NCBI GenBank assembly: GCA_964247055.1
Contig: OZ176051.1
Span: 620,001 to 684,000 of the forward strand
Origin: Paragordius varius
Lineage: Eukaryota > Nematomorpha
DNA: 64,000 bases
Direction of reading: 5' to 3'
Below, piece by piece: positions 22,300 through 35,000 of this stretch (positions are counted from its first letter, which is position 1; every line of letters starts with the position of its first letter). The notes below the pieces were generated by a model, which ran no database searches, was not told the DNA's origin, and saw only the letters and a list, made by a program, of their open reading frames with translations. A program made the position numbers and the translations under genes.

Positions 22300-25011
22300 T
22301 TTGACAAACTCTTTCATATCCGATTTTTACAACGATACTTTAAAAATTAATCTATAAAACTAGGCGTATCAATAAATCGCATCAATACTCAAGTTAAACT
22401 TTCTCCTTAAAAATCGGATATTGGTCACCGGTGAACAAAATTATGTTTTATACATTCTCTTAGTAGGACTACATCAAAATATAGAAATAGTTTGGCAAAC
22501 TCTTTCATATCCAATTTTTACAACGATACTTTAAAAATTAATGTATAAAACCAGTCGCATCAATACTCAAGTTAAACTTTGTCCTTAAAAATCGGATATT
22601 GGTCACCGGTGAACAAAATTATTTTTTATACATTCTCTTAGTAAGACTACATCAAAATATAGAGATAGTTTGACAAACTCTTTCATATCCGATTTTTACA
22701 ACGATACTTTAAAAATTAATGTATAAAACTAGTCGTATCAATAAATCGCATCAATACTCAAGTTAAACTTTGTCCTTAAAAATCGGATATTGGTCACCGG
22801 TGAACAAAATTATTTTTTATACATTCTCTTAGTAGGACTACATCAAAATATAGAGATAGTTTGGCAAACTCTTTCATATCCGATTTTTACAACGATACTT
22901 TAAAAATTAATGTATAAAACTAGTCGCATCAATACTCAAGTTAAACTTTGTCCTTAAAAATCAGATATTGGTCACCGGTGAACAAAATAATTTTTTATAC
23001 ATTCTCTTAGTAGGACTACATATAAAAATATAGAGATAGTTTGACAAACTCTTTTATATCCGATTTTTACAACGATACTTTAAAAATTATGGTATTAAAC
23101 CAGTCGCATCAATACTCAAGTTAAACTTTGTCCTTAAAAATCGGATATTGGTCACCGGTGAACAAAATTATTTTTTATACATTCTCTTAGTAAGACTACA
23201 TCAAAATATAGAGATAGTTTGACAAACTCTTTCATATCCGATTTTTACAACGATACTTTAAAAATTATGGTATTAAACCAGTCGCATCAATACTCAAGTT
23301 AAACTTTGTCCTTAAAAATCGGATATTGGTCACCGGTGAACAAAACTATTTTTTTTACATTCTCTTAGTAAGACTAAATCAAAATATAGAGATAATTTGA
23401 CAAACTCTTTCATATCCGATTTTTACAACGATACTTTAAAAATTAATGTATAAAACTAGTCGCATCAATACTCAAGTTAAACTTTGTCCTTAAAAATCGG
23501 ATATTGGTCACCGGTGAACAAAATTATTTTTTATACATTCTCTTAGTAAGACTACATCAAAATATAGAGATAGTTTGACAAACTCTTTCATATCCGATTT
23601 TTACAACGATACTTTAAAAATTATGGTATTAAACCAGTCGCATCAATACTCAAGTTAAACTTTGTCCTTAAAAATCGGATATTGGTCACCAGTGAACAAA
23701 ATTATTTTTTATACATTCTCTTAGTAAGACTACATCAAAATATAGAGATAGTTTGACCAACTCTTTCATATCCGATTTTTACAACGATACTTTAAAAATT
23801 ATGGTATTAAACCAGTCGCATCAATACTCAAGTTAAACTTTGTCCTTAAAAATCGGATATTGGTCACCGGTGAACAAAATTATTTTATTTACTTTCTCTT
23901 AGTAAGACTACATCAAAATATAGAAATAGTTTGACAAACTCTTTCATATCCGATTTTTACAACGATACTTTAAAAATTATGGTATTAAACCAGTCGCATC
24001 CATACTCAAGTTAAACTTTGTCCTTAAAAATCGGATATTGGTCACCGGTGAACAAAATTATTTTTTATACATTCTCTTAGTAAGACTACATCAAAATATA
24101 GAGATAGTTTGGCAAACTCTTTCATATCCGATTTTTATAACGATACTTTAAAAATTAATGTATAAAACTAGTCGCATCAATACTCAAGTTAAACTTTGTC
24201 CTTAAAAATCAGATATTGGTCACCGGTGAACAAAATAATTTTTTATACATTCTCTTAGTAAGACTACATATAAAAATATAGAGATAGTTTGACAAACTCT
24301 TTCATATCCGATTTTTACAACGATACTTTAAAAATTATGGTATTAAACCAGTCGCATCAATACTCAAGTTAAACTTTGTCCTTAAAAATAGGATATTGGT
24401 CACCGGTGAACAAAACTATTTTTTTTACATTCTCTTAGTAAGACTACATCAAAATATAGAGATAATTTGACAAACTCTTTCATATCCGATTTTTACAACG
24501 ATACTTTAAAAATTATGGTATTAAACCAGTCGCATCAATACTCAAGTTAAACTTTGTCCTTGAAAATCGGATATTGGTCACCGGTGAACAAAATTATTTT
24601 TTATACATCTCTTAGTAAGACTTCATCAAAATATAGAGATAGTTTGGCAAACTGTTTCATATCCGATTTTTACAACGATACTTTAAAAATTAATGTATAA
24701 AACTAGTCGCATCAATACTCAAGTTAAATTTTGTCCTTAAAAATCGGATATTGGTCACCGGTGAACAAAATTATTTTTTATACATTCTCTTAGTAAGACT
24801 ACATCAAAATATAGAGATAATTTGACAAACTCTTTCATATACGATTTTTACAACGATACTTTAAAAATTAATGTATAAAACTAGGCGTATCAATTAATCG
24901 CATCAATACTCAAGTTAAACTTTGTCCTTAAAAATCGGATATTGGTCACCGGTGAACAAAATTATTTTTTATACATTCTCTTAGTAGGACTACATCAAAA
25001 TATAGAGATAG
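22300..25011 (+). repeat. 2712-bp tandem duplication, copy B
   Basis: Direct repeat of the preceding block, with offset 2712 confirmed at both ends (19741 with 22453, and 21901 with 24613). The match ends near 25011, where this copy reads gttttgcaaactg while copy A reads gtttgacaaactc at its own end. Its last part (from about 24666) also starts the 1.25-kb block that reappears at 45.2 kb. Confidence 0.92.
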
Positions 25012-25915
25012 TTTTGCAAACTGTTTCATATCCGATTTTTACAACGATACTTTAAAAATTAATGTATAAAACTAGTCGCATCAATGCTCAAGTTAAACTC
25101 TGTCCTTAAAAATCGAATATTGGTCACCGGTGAACAAAATTATTTTTTATACATTCTCTTAGTAAGACTACATCAAAATATAGAAATAGTTTGATAAACT
25201 ATTTCATATCCGATTTTTACAACGATACTTTAAAAATTAATGTATTAAACTAGTCGCATCAATACTCAAGCTAAAACATTGTCCTTAAAAATCGGATATT
25301 GGTCACCTGTGAACAAAACTATTTTTTATACCGTCTCTTAGTAAGACTACATCAAAATATAGAGATAGTTTGACAAACTCTTTCATATCCGATTTTTACA
25401 ACGATACTTTAAAAATTAATGTATAAAACTAGTCGTATCAATAAATCGCATCAATACTCAAGTTAAACTTTCTCCTTAAAAATCGGATATTGGTCACCGG
25501 TGAACAAAATTATTTTTTATACATTCTCTTAGTAAGACTACATCAAAATATAGAGATAGTTTGACAAACTCTTTCATATCCGATTTTTACAACGATACTT
25601 TAAAAATTAATGTATAAAACTAGTCGTATCAATAAATCGCATCAATACTCAAGTTAAACTTTCTCCTTAAAAATCGGATATTGGTCACCGCTGAACAAAA
25701 TTATTTTTTATACATTCTCTTAGTAAGACTACATCAAAATATAGAGATAGTTTGACAAACTCTTTCATATCCGATTTTTACAACGATACTTTAAAAATTA
25801 ATGTGTTAAACTAGTCGCATCAATACTCAAGTTAAACTTTGTCCTCAAAAATCAGATATTGGTCATAGGTGAACAAAATTATTTTTTATACATTCTCTTA
25901 GTAAGACTACATCAA
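24666..25915 (+). repeat. 1.25-kb S3/L1/L1/S4 block, also at 45184-46433
   Basis: Offset exactly 20518 bp at gttaaattttg (24723), tatacgattt (24841), caatgctcaag (25086) and aactatttcat (25198). These four uncommon marks occur in the same order in both places. Order of units: L2, S1, S3 (25148), L1(accgtc), L1, S4(tcatagg). This is the only S3-containing stretch between 12.1 and 33.1 kb, so it looks like an island of right-half type inside the S3-poor domain. Confidence 0.88.
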
Positions 25916-26396
25916 AATATAGAGATAGTTTGACCAACTCTTTCATATCCGATTTTTACAACGATACTTTAAAAATTATGGTATTAAACCAGTCGCATCA
26001 ATACTCAAGTTAAACTTTGTCCTTAAAAATCGGATATTGGTCACCGGTGAACAAAATTATTTTATTTACTTTCTCTTAGTAAGACTACATCAAAATATAG
26101 AAATAGTTTGACAAACTCTTTCATATCCGATTTTTACAACGATACTTTAAAAATTATGGTATTAAACCAGTCGCATCAATACTCAAGTTAAACTTTGTCC
26201 TTAAAAATCGGATATTGGTCACCGGTGAACAAAACTATTTTTTTTACATTCTCTTAGTAAGACTACATCAAAATATAGAGATAATTTGACAAACTCTTTC
26301 ATATCCGATTTTTACAACGATACTTTAAAAATTATGGTATTAAACCAGTCGCATCAATACTCAAGTTAAACTTTGTCCTTAAAAATCGGATATTGG

Positions 26397-27937
26397 TCAC
26401 GGTGAACAAAATTATTTTTTATACATTCTCTTAGTAGGACTACATCAAAATATAGAGATAGTTTGGCAAACTGTTTCATATCCGATTTTTACAACGATAC
26501 TTTAAAAATTAATGTATAAAACTAGTCGCATCAATACTCAAGTTAAACTTTGTCCTTAAAAATCGAATATTGGTCACCGGTGAACAAAATTATTTTTTAT
26601 ACATTCTCTTAGTAAGACTACATCAAAATATAGAGATAGTTTGACAAACTCTTTCATATCCGATTTTTACAACGATACTTTAAAAATTAATGTGTTAAAC
26701 TAGTCGCATCAATACTCAAGTTAAACTTTGTCCTTAAAAATCGGATATTGGTCACCGGTGAACAAAATTATTTTTTATACATTCTCTTAGTAAGACTACA
26801 TCAAAATATAGAGATAGTTTGACAAACTCTTTCATATCCGATTTTTACAACGATACTTTAAAAATTATGGTATTAAACCAGTCGCATCAATACTCAAGTT
26901 AAACTTTGTCCTTAAAAATCGGATATTGGTGACCGGTGAACAAAATTATTTTTTATACATTCTCTTAGTAAGACTACATCAAAATATAGAGATAATTTGA
27001 CAAACTCTTTCATATCCGATTTTTACAACGATACTTTAAAAATTAATGTATAAAACTAAGCGTATCAATTAATCGCATCAATACTCAAGTTAAACTTTGT
27101 CCTTAAAAATCGGATATTGTTCACCGGTGAACAAAATTATTTTTTATACATTCTCTTAGTAGGACTACATCAAAATATAGAGATAGTTTGGCAAACTGTT
27201 TCATATCCAATTTTTACAACGATACTTTAAAAATTAATGTATAAAACTAGTCGCATCAATACTCAAGTTAAAGTTTGTCCTTAAAAATCGGATATTGGTC
27301 ACCGGTGAACAAAATTATTTTTTATACATTCTCTTAGTAAGACTACATCAAAATATAGAGATAATTTGAAAAACTCTTTCATATCCGATTTTTACAACGA
27401 TACTTTAAAAATTAATGTATAAAACTAGGCGTATCAATTAATCGCATCAATACTCAAGTTAAACTTTCTCCTTAAAAATCGGATATTGGTCACCGGTGAA
27501 CAAAATTATTTTTTATACATTCTCTTAGTAAGACTACATCAAAATATAGAGATAGTTTGACAAACTCTTTCATATCCGATTTTTACAACGATACTTTAAA
27601 AATTATGGTATTAAACCAGTCGCATCAATACTCAAGTTAAACTTTGTCCTTAAAAATCGGATATTGGTGACCGGTGAACAAAATAATTTTTTATACATTC
27701 TCTTAGTAAGACTACATCAAAATATAGAGATAATTTGACAAACTCTTTCATATCCGATTTTTACAACGATACTTTAAAAATTAATGTATAAAACTAAGCG
27801 TATCAATTAATCGCATCAATACTCAAGTTAAACTTTGTCCTTAAAAATCGGATATTGGTCACCGGTGAACAAAATTATTTTTTATACATTCTCTTAGTAG
27901 GACTACATCAAAATATAGAGATAGTTTGGCAAACTGT
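26397..27937 (+). repeat. Second copy of the 1.54-kb block at 15180-16720
   Basis: Carries the same chain of private marks at +11217 bp. Upstream of it the two regions differ by whole monomers. Downstream this copy goes on into a second tetramer (27692-28429) that is absent from the first location, so the tandem expansion here probably came after the long-range copying. Confidence 0.87.
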
Positions 27938-28429
27938 TTCATATCCAATTTTTACAACGATACTTTAAAAATTAATGTATAAAACTATTCGCATCAATAC
28001 TCAAGTTAAAGTTTGTCCTTAAAAATCGGGTTTTGGTCACCGGTGAACAAAATTATTTTTTATACATTCTCTTAGTAAGACTACATCAAAATATAGAGAT
28101 AATTTGAAAAACTCTTTCATATCCGATTTTTACAACGATACTTTAAAAATTAATGTATAAAACTAGGCGTATCAATTAATCGCATCAATACTCAAGTTAA
28201 ACTTTCTCCTTAAAAATCGGATATTGGTCACCGGTGAACAAAATTATTTTTTATACATTCTCTTAGTAAGACTACATCAAAATATAGAGATAGTTTGACA
28301 AACTCTTTCATATCCGATTTTTACAACGATACTTTAAAAATTATGGTATTAAACCAGTCGCATCAATACTCAAGTTAAACTTTGTCCTTAAAAATCGGAT
28401 ATTTGTCACCGGTGAACAAAATTATTTTT
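26954..28429 (+). repeat. Tetramer duplicated in tandem (2 x 738 bp)
   Basis: Two tetramers, 26954-27691 and 27692-28429, each with units L2(ctaagcg) 191, S1 178, L2(gaaaaactc) 191 and S2 178. The equivalent single tetramer is at 15737-16474. The second S1 carries a private tcgggttttggtc near 28028 that alters the right stem arm. Confidence 0.9.
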
Positions 28430-31400
28430 TATACATTCTCTTAGTAAGACTACATCAAAATATAGAGATAGTTTGACAAACTCTTTCATATCCGATTTTT
28501 ACAACGATACTTTAAAAATTATGGTATTAAACCAGTAGCATCAATACTCAAGTTAAACTTTGTCCTTAAAAATCGGATATTGGTCACCGGTGAACAAAAC
28601 TATTTTTTTTACATTCTCTTAGTAAGACTACATCAAAATATAGAGATAATTTGACAAACTCTTTCATATCCGATTTTTACAACGATACTTTAAAAATTAA
28701 TGTATAAAACTAGTCGCATCAATACTCAAGTTAAACTTTGTCCTTAAAAATCGGATATTGGTCACCGGTGAACAAAATTATTTTTTATACATTCTCTTAG
28801 TAAGACTACATCAAAATATAGAGATAGTTTGACAAACTCTTTCATATCCGATTTTTACAACGATACTTTAAAAATTATGGTATTAAACCAGTCGCATCAA
28901 TACTCAAGTTAAACTTTGTCCTTAAAAATCGGATATTGGTCACCGGTGAACAAAATTATTTTTTATACATTCTCTTAGTAAGACTACATCAAAATATAGA
29001 GATAGTTTGACAAACTCTTTCATATCCGATTTTTACAACGATACTTTAAAAATTATGGTATAAAACTAGGCGTATCCATTAATCGCATCAATACTCAAGT
29101 TAAACTTTGTCCTTAAAAATCGGATATTGGTCACCGGTGAACAAAAATATTTTTATACATTCTCTTAGTAGGACTACATCAAAATATAGAGATAGTTTGG
29201 CAAACTGTTTCATATCCAATTTTTACAACGATACTTTAAAAATTAATGTATAAAACTAGTCGCATCAATACTCAAGTTAAACTTTGTCCTTAAAAATCGG
29301 ATATTGGTCACCGGTGAACAAAATTATTTTTTATACATTCTCTTAGTAAGACTACATCAAAATATAGAGATAATTTGACAAACTCTTTCATATCCGATTT
29401 TTACAACGATACTTTAAAAATTAATGTATAAAACTAGTCGTATCAATAAATCGCATCAATACTCAATTTAAACTTTCTCCTTAAAAATCGGATATTGGTC
29501 ACCGGTGAACAAAATTATTTTTTATACATTCTCTTAGTAGGACTACATCAAAATATAGAGATAGTTTGGCAAACTGTTTTATATCCGATTTTTACAACGA
29601 TACTTTAAAAATTAATGTATAAAACTAGTCGCATCAATACTCAAGTTAAACTTTGTCCTTAAAAATCGAATATTGGTCATAGGTGAACAAAATTATTTTT
29701 TATACATTCTCTTAGTAAGACTACATCAAAATATAGAGATAGTTTGACAAACTCTTTCATATCCGATTTTTACAACGATACTGTAAAAATTAATGTTTAA
29801 AACTAGTCGCATCAATACTCAAGTTAAACTTTGTCCTTAATAATCGAATATTGGTCACCGGTGAACAAAATTATTTTTTATACATTCTCTTAGTAAGACT
29901 ACATCAAAATATAGAGATAGTTTGACAAACTCTTTCATATCCGATTTTTACAACGATACTTTAAAAATTGATGTATAAAACTAGGCGTATCAATTAATCG
30001 CATCAATACTCAAGTTAAACTTTGTCCTTAAAAATCGGATATTGGTCACCGGTGAACAAAATTATTTTTTATACATTCTCTTAGTAAGACTACATCAAAA
30101 TATAGAGATAGGTCTACAAACTCTTTCATATCCGATTTTTACAACGATACTTTAAAAATTATGGTATTAAACCAGTCGCATCAATACTCAAGTTAAACTT
30201 TGTCCTTAAAAATCGGATATTGGTCACCGGTGAACAAAATTATTTTTTATACATTCTCTTAGTAGGACTACATCAAAATATAGAGATAGTTTGGCAAACT
30301 GTTTCATATCCGATTTTTACAACGATACTTTAAAAATTAATGTATAAAACTAGTCGCATCAATACTCAAGTTAAACTTTGTCCTTAAAAATCGAATATTG
30401 GTCACCGGTGAACAAAATTATTTTTTATACATTCTCTTAGTAAGACTACATCAAAATATAGAGATAGTTTGACAAACTCTTTCATATCCGATTTTTACTA
30501 CGATACTTTAAAAATTAATGTGTTAAACTAGTCGCATCAATACTCAAGTTAAACTTTGTCCTTAAAAATCGGATATTGTTGACCGGTGAACAAAATTATT
30601 TTTTATACATTCTCTTAGTAAGACTACATCAAAATATAGAGATAGTTTGACAAACTCTTTCATATCCGATTTTTACAACGATACTTTAAAAATTATGGTA
30701 TTAAACCAGTCGCATCAATACTCAAGTTAAACTTTGTCCTTAAATCGGATATTGGTCACCGGTGAACAAAATTATTTTTTGTACATTCTCTTAGTAAGAC
30801 TACATCAAAATATAGAGATAGTTTGACAAACTCTTTCATATCCGATTTTTACAACGATACTTTAAAAATTGATGTATAAAACTAGGCGTATCAATTAATC
30901 GCATCAATACTCAAGTTAAACTTTGTCCTTAAAAATCGGATATTGGTCACCGGTGAACAAAATTATTTTTTATACATTCTCTTAGTAAGACTACATCAAA
31001 ATATAGAGATAGTTTGACAAACTCTTTCATATCCGATTTTTACAACGATACTTTAAAAATTATGGTATTAAACCAGTCGCATCAATACTCAAGTTAAACT
31101 TTGTCCTTAAAAATCGGATATTGGTCACCGGTGAACAAAATTATTTTTTATACATTCTCTTAGTAAGACTACATCAAAATATAGAGATAGTTTGACAAAC
31201 TCTTTCATATCCGATTTTTACAACGATACTTTAAAAATTATGGTATTAAACCAGTCGCATCAATACTCAAGTTAAACTTTGTCCTTAAATCGGATATTGG
31301 TCACCGGTGAACAAAATTATTTTTTATACATTCTCTTAGTAAGACTACATCAAAATATAGAGATAGTTTGACAAACTCTTTCATATCCGATTTTTACAAC

Positions 31401-32036
31401 GATACTTTAAAAATTATGGTATTAAACCAGTCGCATCAATATTCAAGTTAAACTTTCTCCTTAAAAATCGGATATTGGTCACCGGTGAACCAAATTATTT
31501 TTTATACATTCTCTTAGTAAGACTACATCAAAATATAGAGATAGTTTGACAAACTCTTTCATATCCGATTTTTACAACGATACTGTAAAAATTAATGTAT
31601 AAAACTAGTCGCATCAATACTCAAGTTAAACTTTGTCCTTAAAAATCGAATATTGGTCACCGGTGAACAAAATTATTTTTTATACATTCTCTTAGTAAGA
31701 CTACATCAAAATATAGAGATAGTTTGACAAACTCTTTCATATCCGATTTTTACAACGATACTTTAAAAATTATGGTATTAAACCAGTCGCATCAATACTC
31801 AAGTTAAACTTTGTCCTTAAAAATCGGATATTGGTCACCGGTGAACAAAATTATTTTTTATACATTCTCTTAGTAAGACTACATCAAAATATAGAGATAG
31901 TTTGACAAACTCTTTCATATCCGATTTTTACAACGATACTTTAAAATTTTATGGTATTAAACCAGTCGCATCAATACTCAAGTTAAACTTTGTCCTTAAA
32001 AATCGGATATTGGTCACGGTGAACAAAATTATTTTT
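28430..32036 (+). repeat. S3-free stretch of S2, S1, L2 and S4 monomers
   Basis: Continuation of the satellite with no S3 marker. The part from about 28391 to 29520 matches 16985-17930 (shared ggatatttgtcacc and ctcaatttaaac marks), but the offset moves from 11406 to 11596 across it, because one extra 190-bp L2-type unit (gtatccattaatc, near 29060) is present here. Units with gatactgtaaaaa first appear in numbers here and are common further right. Nothing other than satellite is present. Confidence 0.8.
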
Positions 32037-35000
32037 TATACATTCTCTTAGTAAGACTACATCAAAATATAGAGATAATTTGACAAACTCTTTCATATCC
32101 GATTTTTACAACGATACTTTAAAAATTAATGTATAAAACTAGAAGTATCAATTAATCGCATCAATACTCAAGTTAAACTTTGTCCTTCAAAATCGGATAT
32201 TGATCACCGGTGAACAAAATTATTTTTTATACATTCTCTTAGTAGGACTACATTAAAATATAGAGATAGTTTGGCAAACTGTTTCATATCCGATTTTTAC
32301 AACGATACTTTAAAAATTAATGTATAAAACTAGTCGCATCAATACTCAAATTAAACTCTGTCCTTAAAAATCGAATATTGGTCACCGGTGAACAAAATTA
32401 TTTTTTATACATTCTCTTAGTAAGACTACATCAAAATATAGAGATAGTTTGACAAACTCTTTCATATCCGATTTTTACAACGATACTGTAAAAATTAATG
32501 TATAAAACTAGTCGCATCAATATTCAAGTTAAACTTTGTCCTTAAAAATCGAATATTGGTCACCGGTGAACAAAATTATTTTTTATACATTCTCTTAGTA
32601 AGACTACATCAAAATATAGAGATAGTTTGACAAACTCTTTCATATCCGATTTTTACAACGATACTTTAAAAATTATGGTATTAAACCAGTCGCATCAATA
32701 CTCAAGTTAAACTTTGTCCTTAAAAATCGGATATTGGTCACGGTGAACAAAATTATTTTTTATACATTCTCTTAGTAAGACTACATCAAAATATAGAGAT
32801 AATTTGACAAACTCTTTCATATCCGATTTTTACAACGATACTTTAAAAATTAATGTATAAAACTAGAAGTATCAATTAATCGCATCAATACTCAAGTTAA
32901 ACTTTGTCCTTCAAAATCGGATATTGATCACCGGTGAACAAAATTATTTTTTATACATTCTCTTAGTAGGACTACATTAAAATATAGAGATAGTTTGGCA
33001 AACTGTTTCATATCCGATTTTTACAACGATACTTTAAAAATTAATGTATAAAACTAGTCGCATCAATACTCAAATTAAACTCTGTCCTTAAAAATCGAAT
33101 ATTGGTCACCGGTGAACAAAATTATTTTTTATACATTCTCTTAGTAAGACTACATCAAAATATAGAAATAGTTTGACAAACTCTTTCATATCCGATTTTT
33201 ACAACGATACTTTAAAAATTAATGTATTAAACTAGTCGCATCAATACTCAAGCTAAAACATTGTCCTTAAAAATCGGATATTGGTCACCGGTGAACAAAA
33301 CTATTTTTTATACCGTCTCTTAGTAAGACTACATCAAAATATAGAGATAGTTTGACAAACTCCTTCATATCCGATTTTTACAACGATACTTTAAAAATTA
33401 ATGTATAAAACTAGTCGTATCAATAAATCGCATCAATACTCAAGTTAAACTTTGTCCTTAAAAATCGGATATTGGTCACGGTGAACAAAATTATTTTTTA
33501 TACATTCTCTTAGTAAGACTACATCAAAATATAGAGATAGTTTGACAAACTCTTTCATATCCGATTTTTACAACGATACTTTAAAAATTAATGTGTTAAA
33601 CTAGTCGCATCAATACTCAAGTTAAACTTTGTCCTTAAAAATCGAATATTGGTCACCGGTGAACAAAATTATTTTTTATACATTCTCTTAGTAAGACTAC
33701 ATCAAAATATAGAGATAGTTTGACAAACTCTTTCATATCCGATTTTTACAACGATACTTTAAAAATTATGGTATTAAACCAGTCGCATCAATACTCAAGT
33801 TAAACTTTGTCCTTAAAAATCGGATATTGGTCACGGTGAACAAAATTATTTTTTATACATTCTCTTAGTAAGACTACATCAAAATATAGAGATAATTTGA
33901 CAAACTCTTTCATATCCGATTTTTACAACGATACTTTAAAAATTAATGTATAAAACTAGAAGTATCAATTAATCGCATCAATACTCAAGTTAAACTTTGT
34001 CCTTCAAAATCGGATATTGATCACCGGTGAACAAAATTATTTTTTATACATTCTCTTAGTAGGACTACATTAAAATATAGAGATAGTTTGGCAAACTGTT
34101 TCATATCCGATTTTTACAACGATACTTTAAAAATTAATGTATAAAACTAGTCGCATCAATACTCAAATTAAACTCTGTCCTTAAAAATCGAATATTGGTC
34201 ACCGGTGAACAAAATTATTTTTTATACATTCTCTTAGTAAGACTACATCAAAATATAGAGATAGTTTGACAAACTCTTTCATATCCGATTTTTACAACGA
34301 TACTGTAAAAATTAATGTATAAAACTAGTCGCATCAATACTCAAGTTAAACTTTGTCCTTAAAAATCGAATATTGGTCACCGGTGAACAAAATTATTTTT
34401 TATACATTCTCTTAGTAAGACTACATCAAAATATAGAGATAGTTTGACAAACTCTTTCATATCCGATTTTTACAACGATACTTTAAAAATTATGGTATTA
34501 AACCAGTCGCATCAATACTCAAGTTAAACTTTGTCCTTAAAAATCGGATATTGGTCACCGGTGAACAAAATTATTTTTTATACATTCTCTTAGTAAGACT
34601 ACATCAAAATATAGAGATAGTTTGACAAACTCTTTCATATCCGATTTTTACAACGATACTTTAAAAATTATGGTATTAAACCAGTCGCATCAATACTCAA
34701 GTTAAACTTTGTCCTTAAAAATCGGATATTGGTCACGGTGAACAAAATTATTTTTTATACATTCTCTTAGTAAGACTACATCAAAATATAGAGATAATTT
34801 GACAAACTCTTTCATATCCGATTTTTACAACAATACTTTAAAAATTAATGTATAAAACTAGAAGTATCAATTAATCGCATCAATACTCAAGTTAAACTTT
34901 GTCCTTCAAAATCGGATATTGATCACCGGTGAACAAAATTATTTTTTATACATTCTCTTAGTAGGACTACATTAAAATATAGAGATAGTTTGGCAAACTG

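Larger units (their letters stand above)
13206..24970 (+). repeat. S3-free domain, rich in S2 monomers
   Basis: No aagctaaaac (S3) string occurs from 12034 to 25267. The stretch is dominated by S2, with S1, L2 and some L1. Junctions reading aaaactattttttttacattc (about 13.55, 14.83, 17.19, 18.09, 20.63, 21.70, 23.34 and 24.42 kb) and the acatataaaa allele are frequent here. It holds no gene or foreign insert. It differs from the flanking domains in class composition rather than in basic monomer sequence. Confidence 0.85.

Noticed and set aside
19588-25011. Reading the 2712-bp duplication as certainly an assembly error
   Set aside because: The near identity is suspicious, but the copies differ by at least one base and the flanks differ. 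Other duplications of similar kind occur in the window, so a real recent event is more likely.
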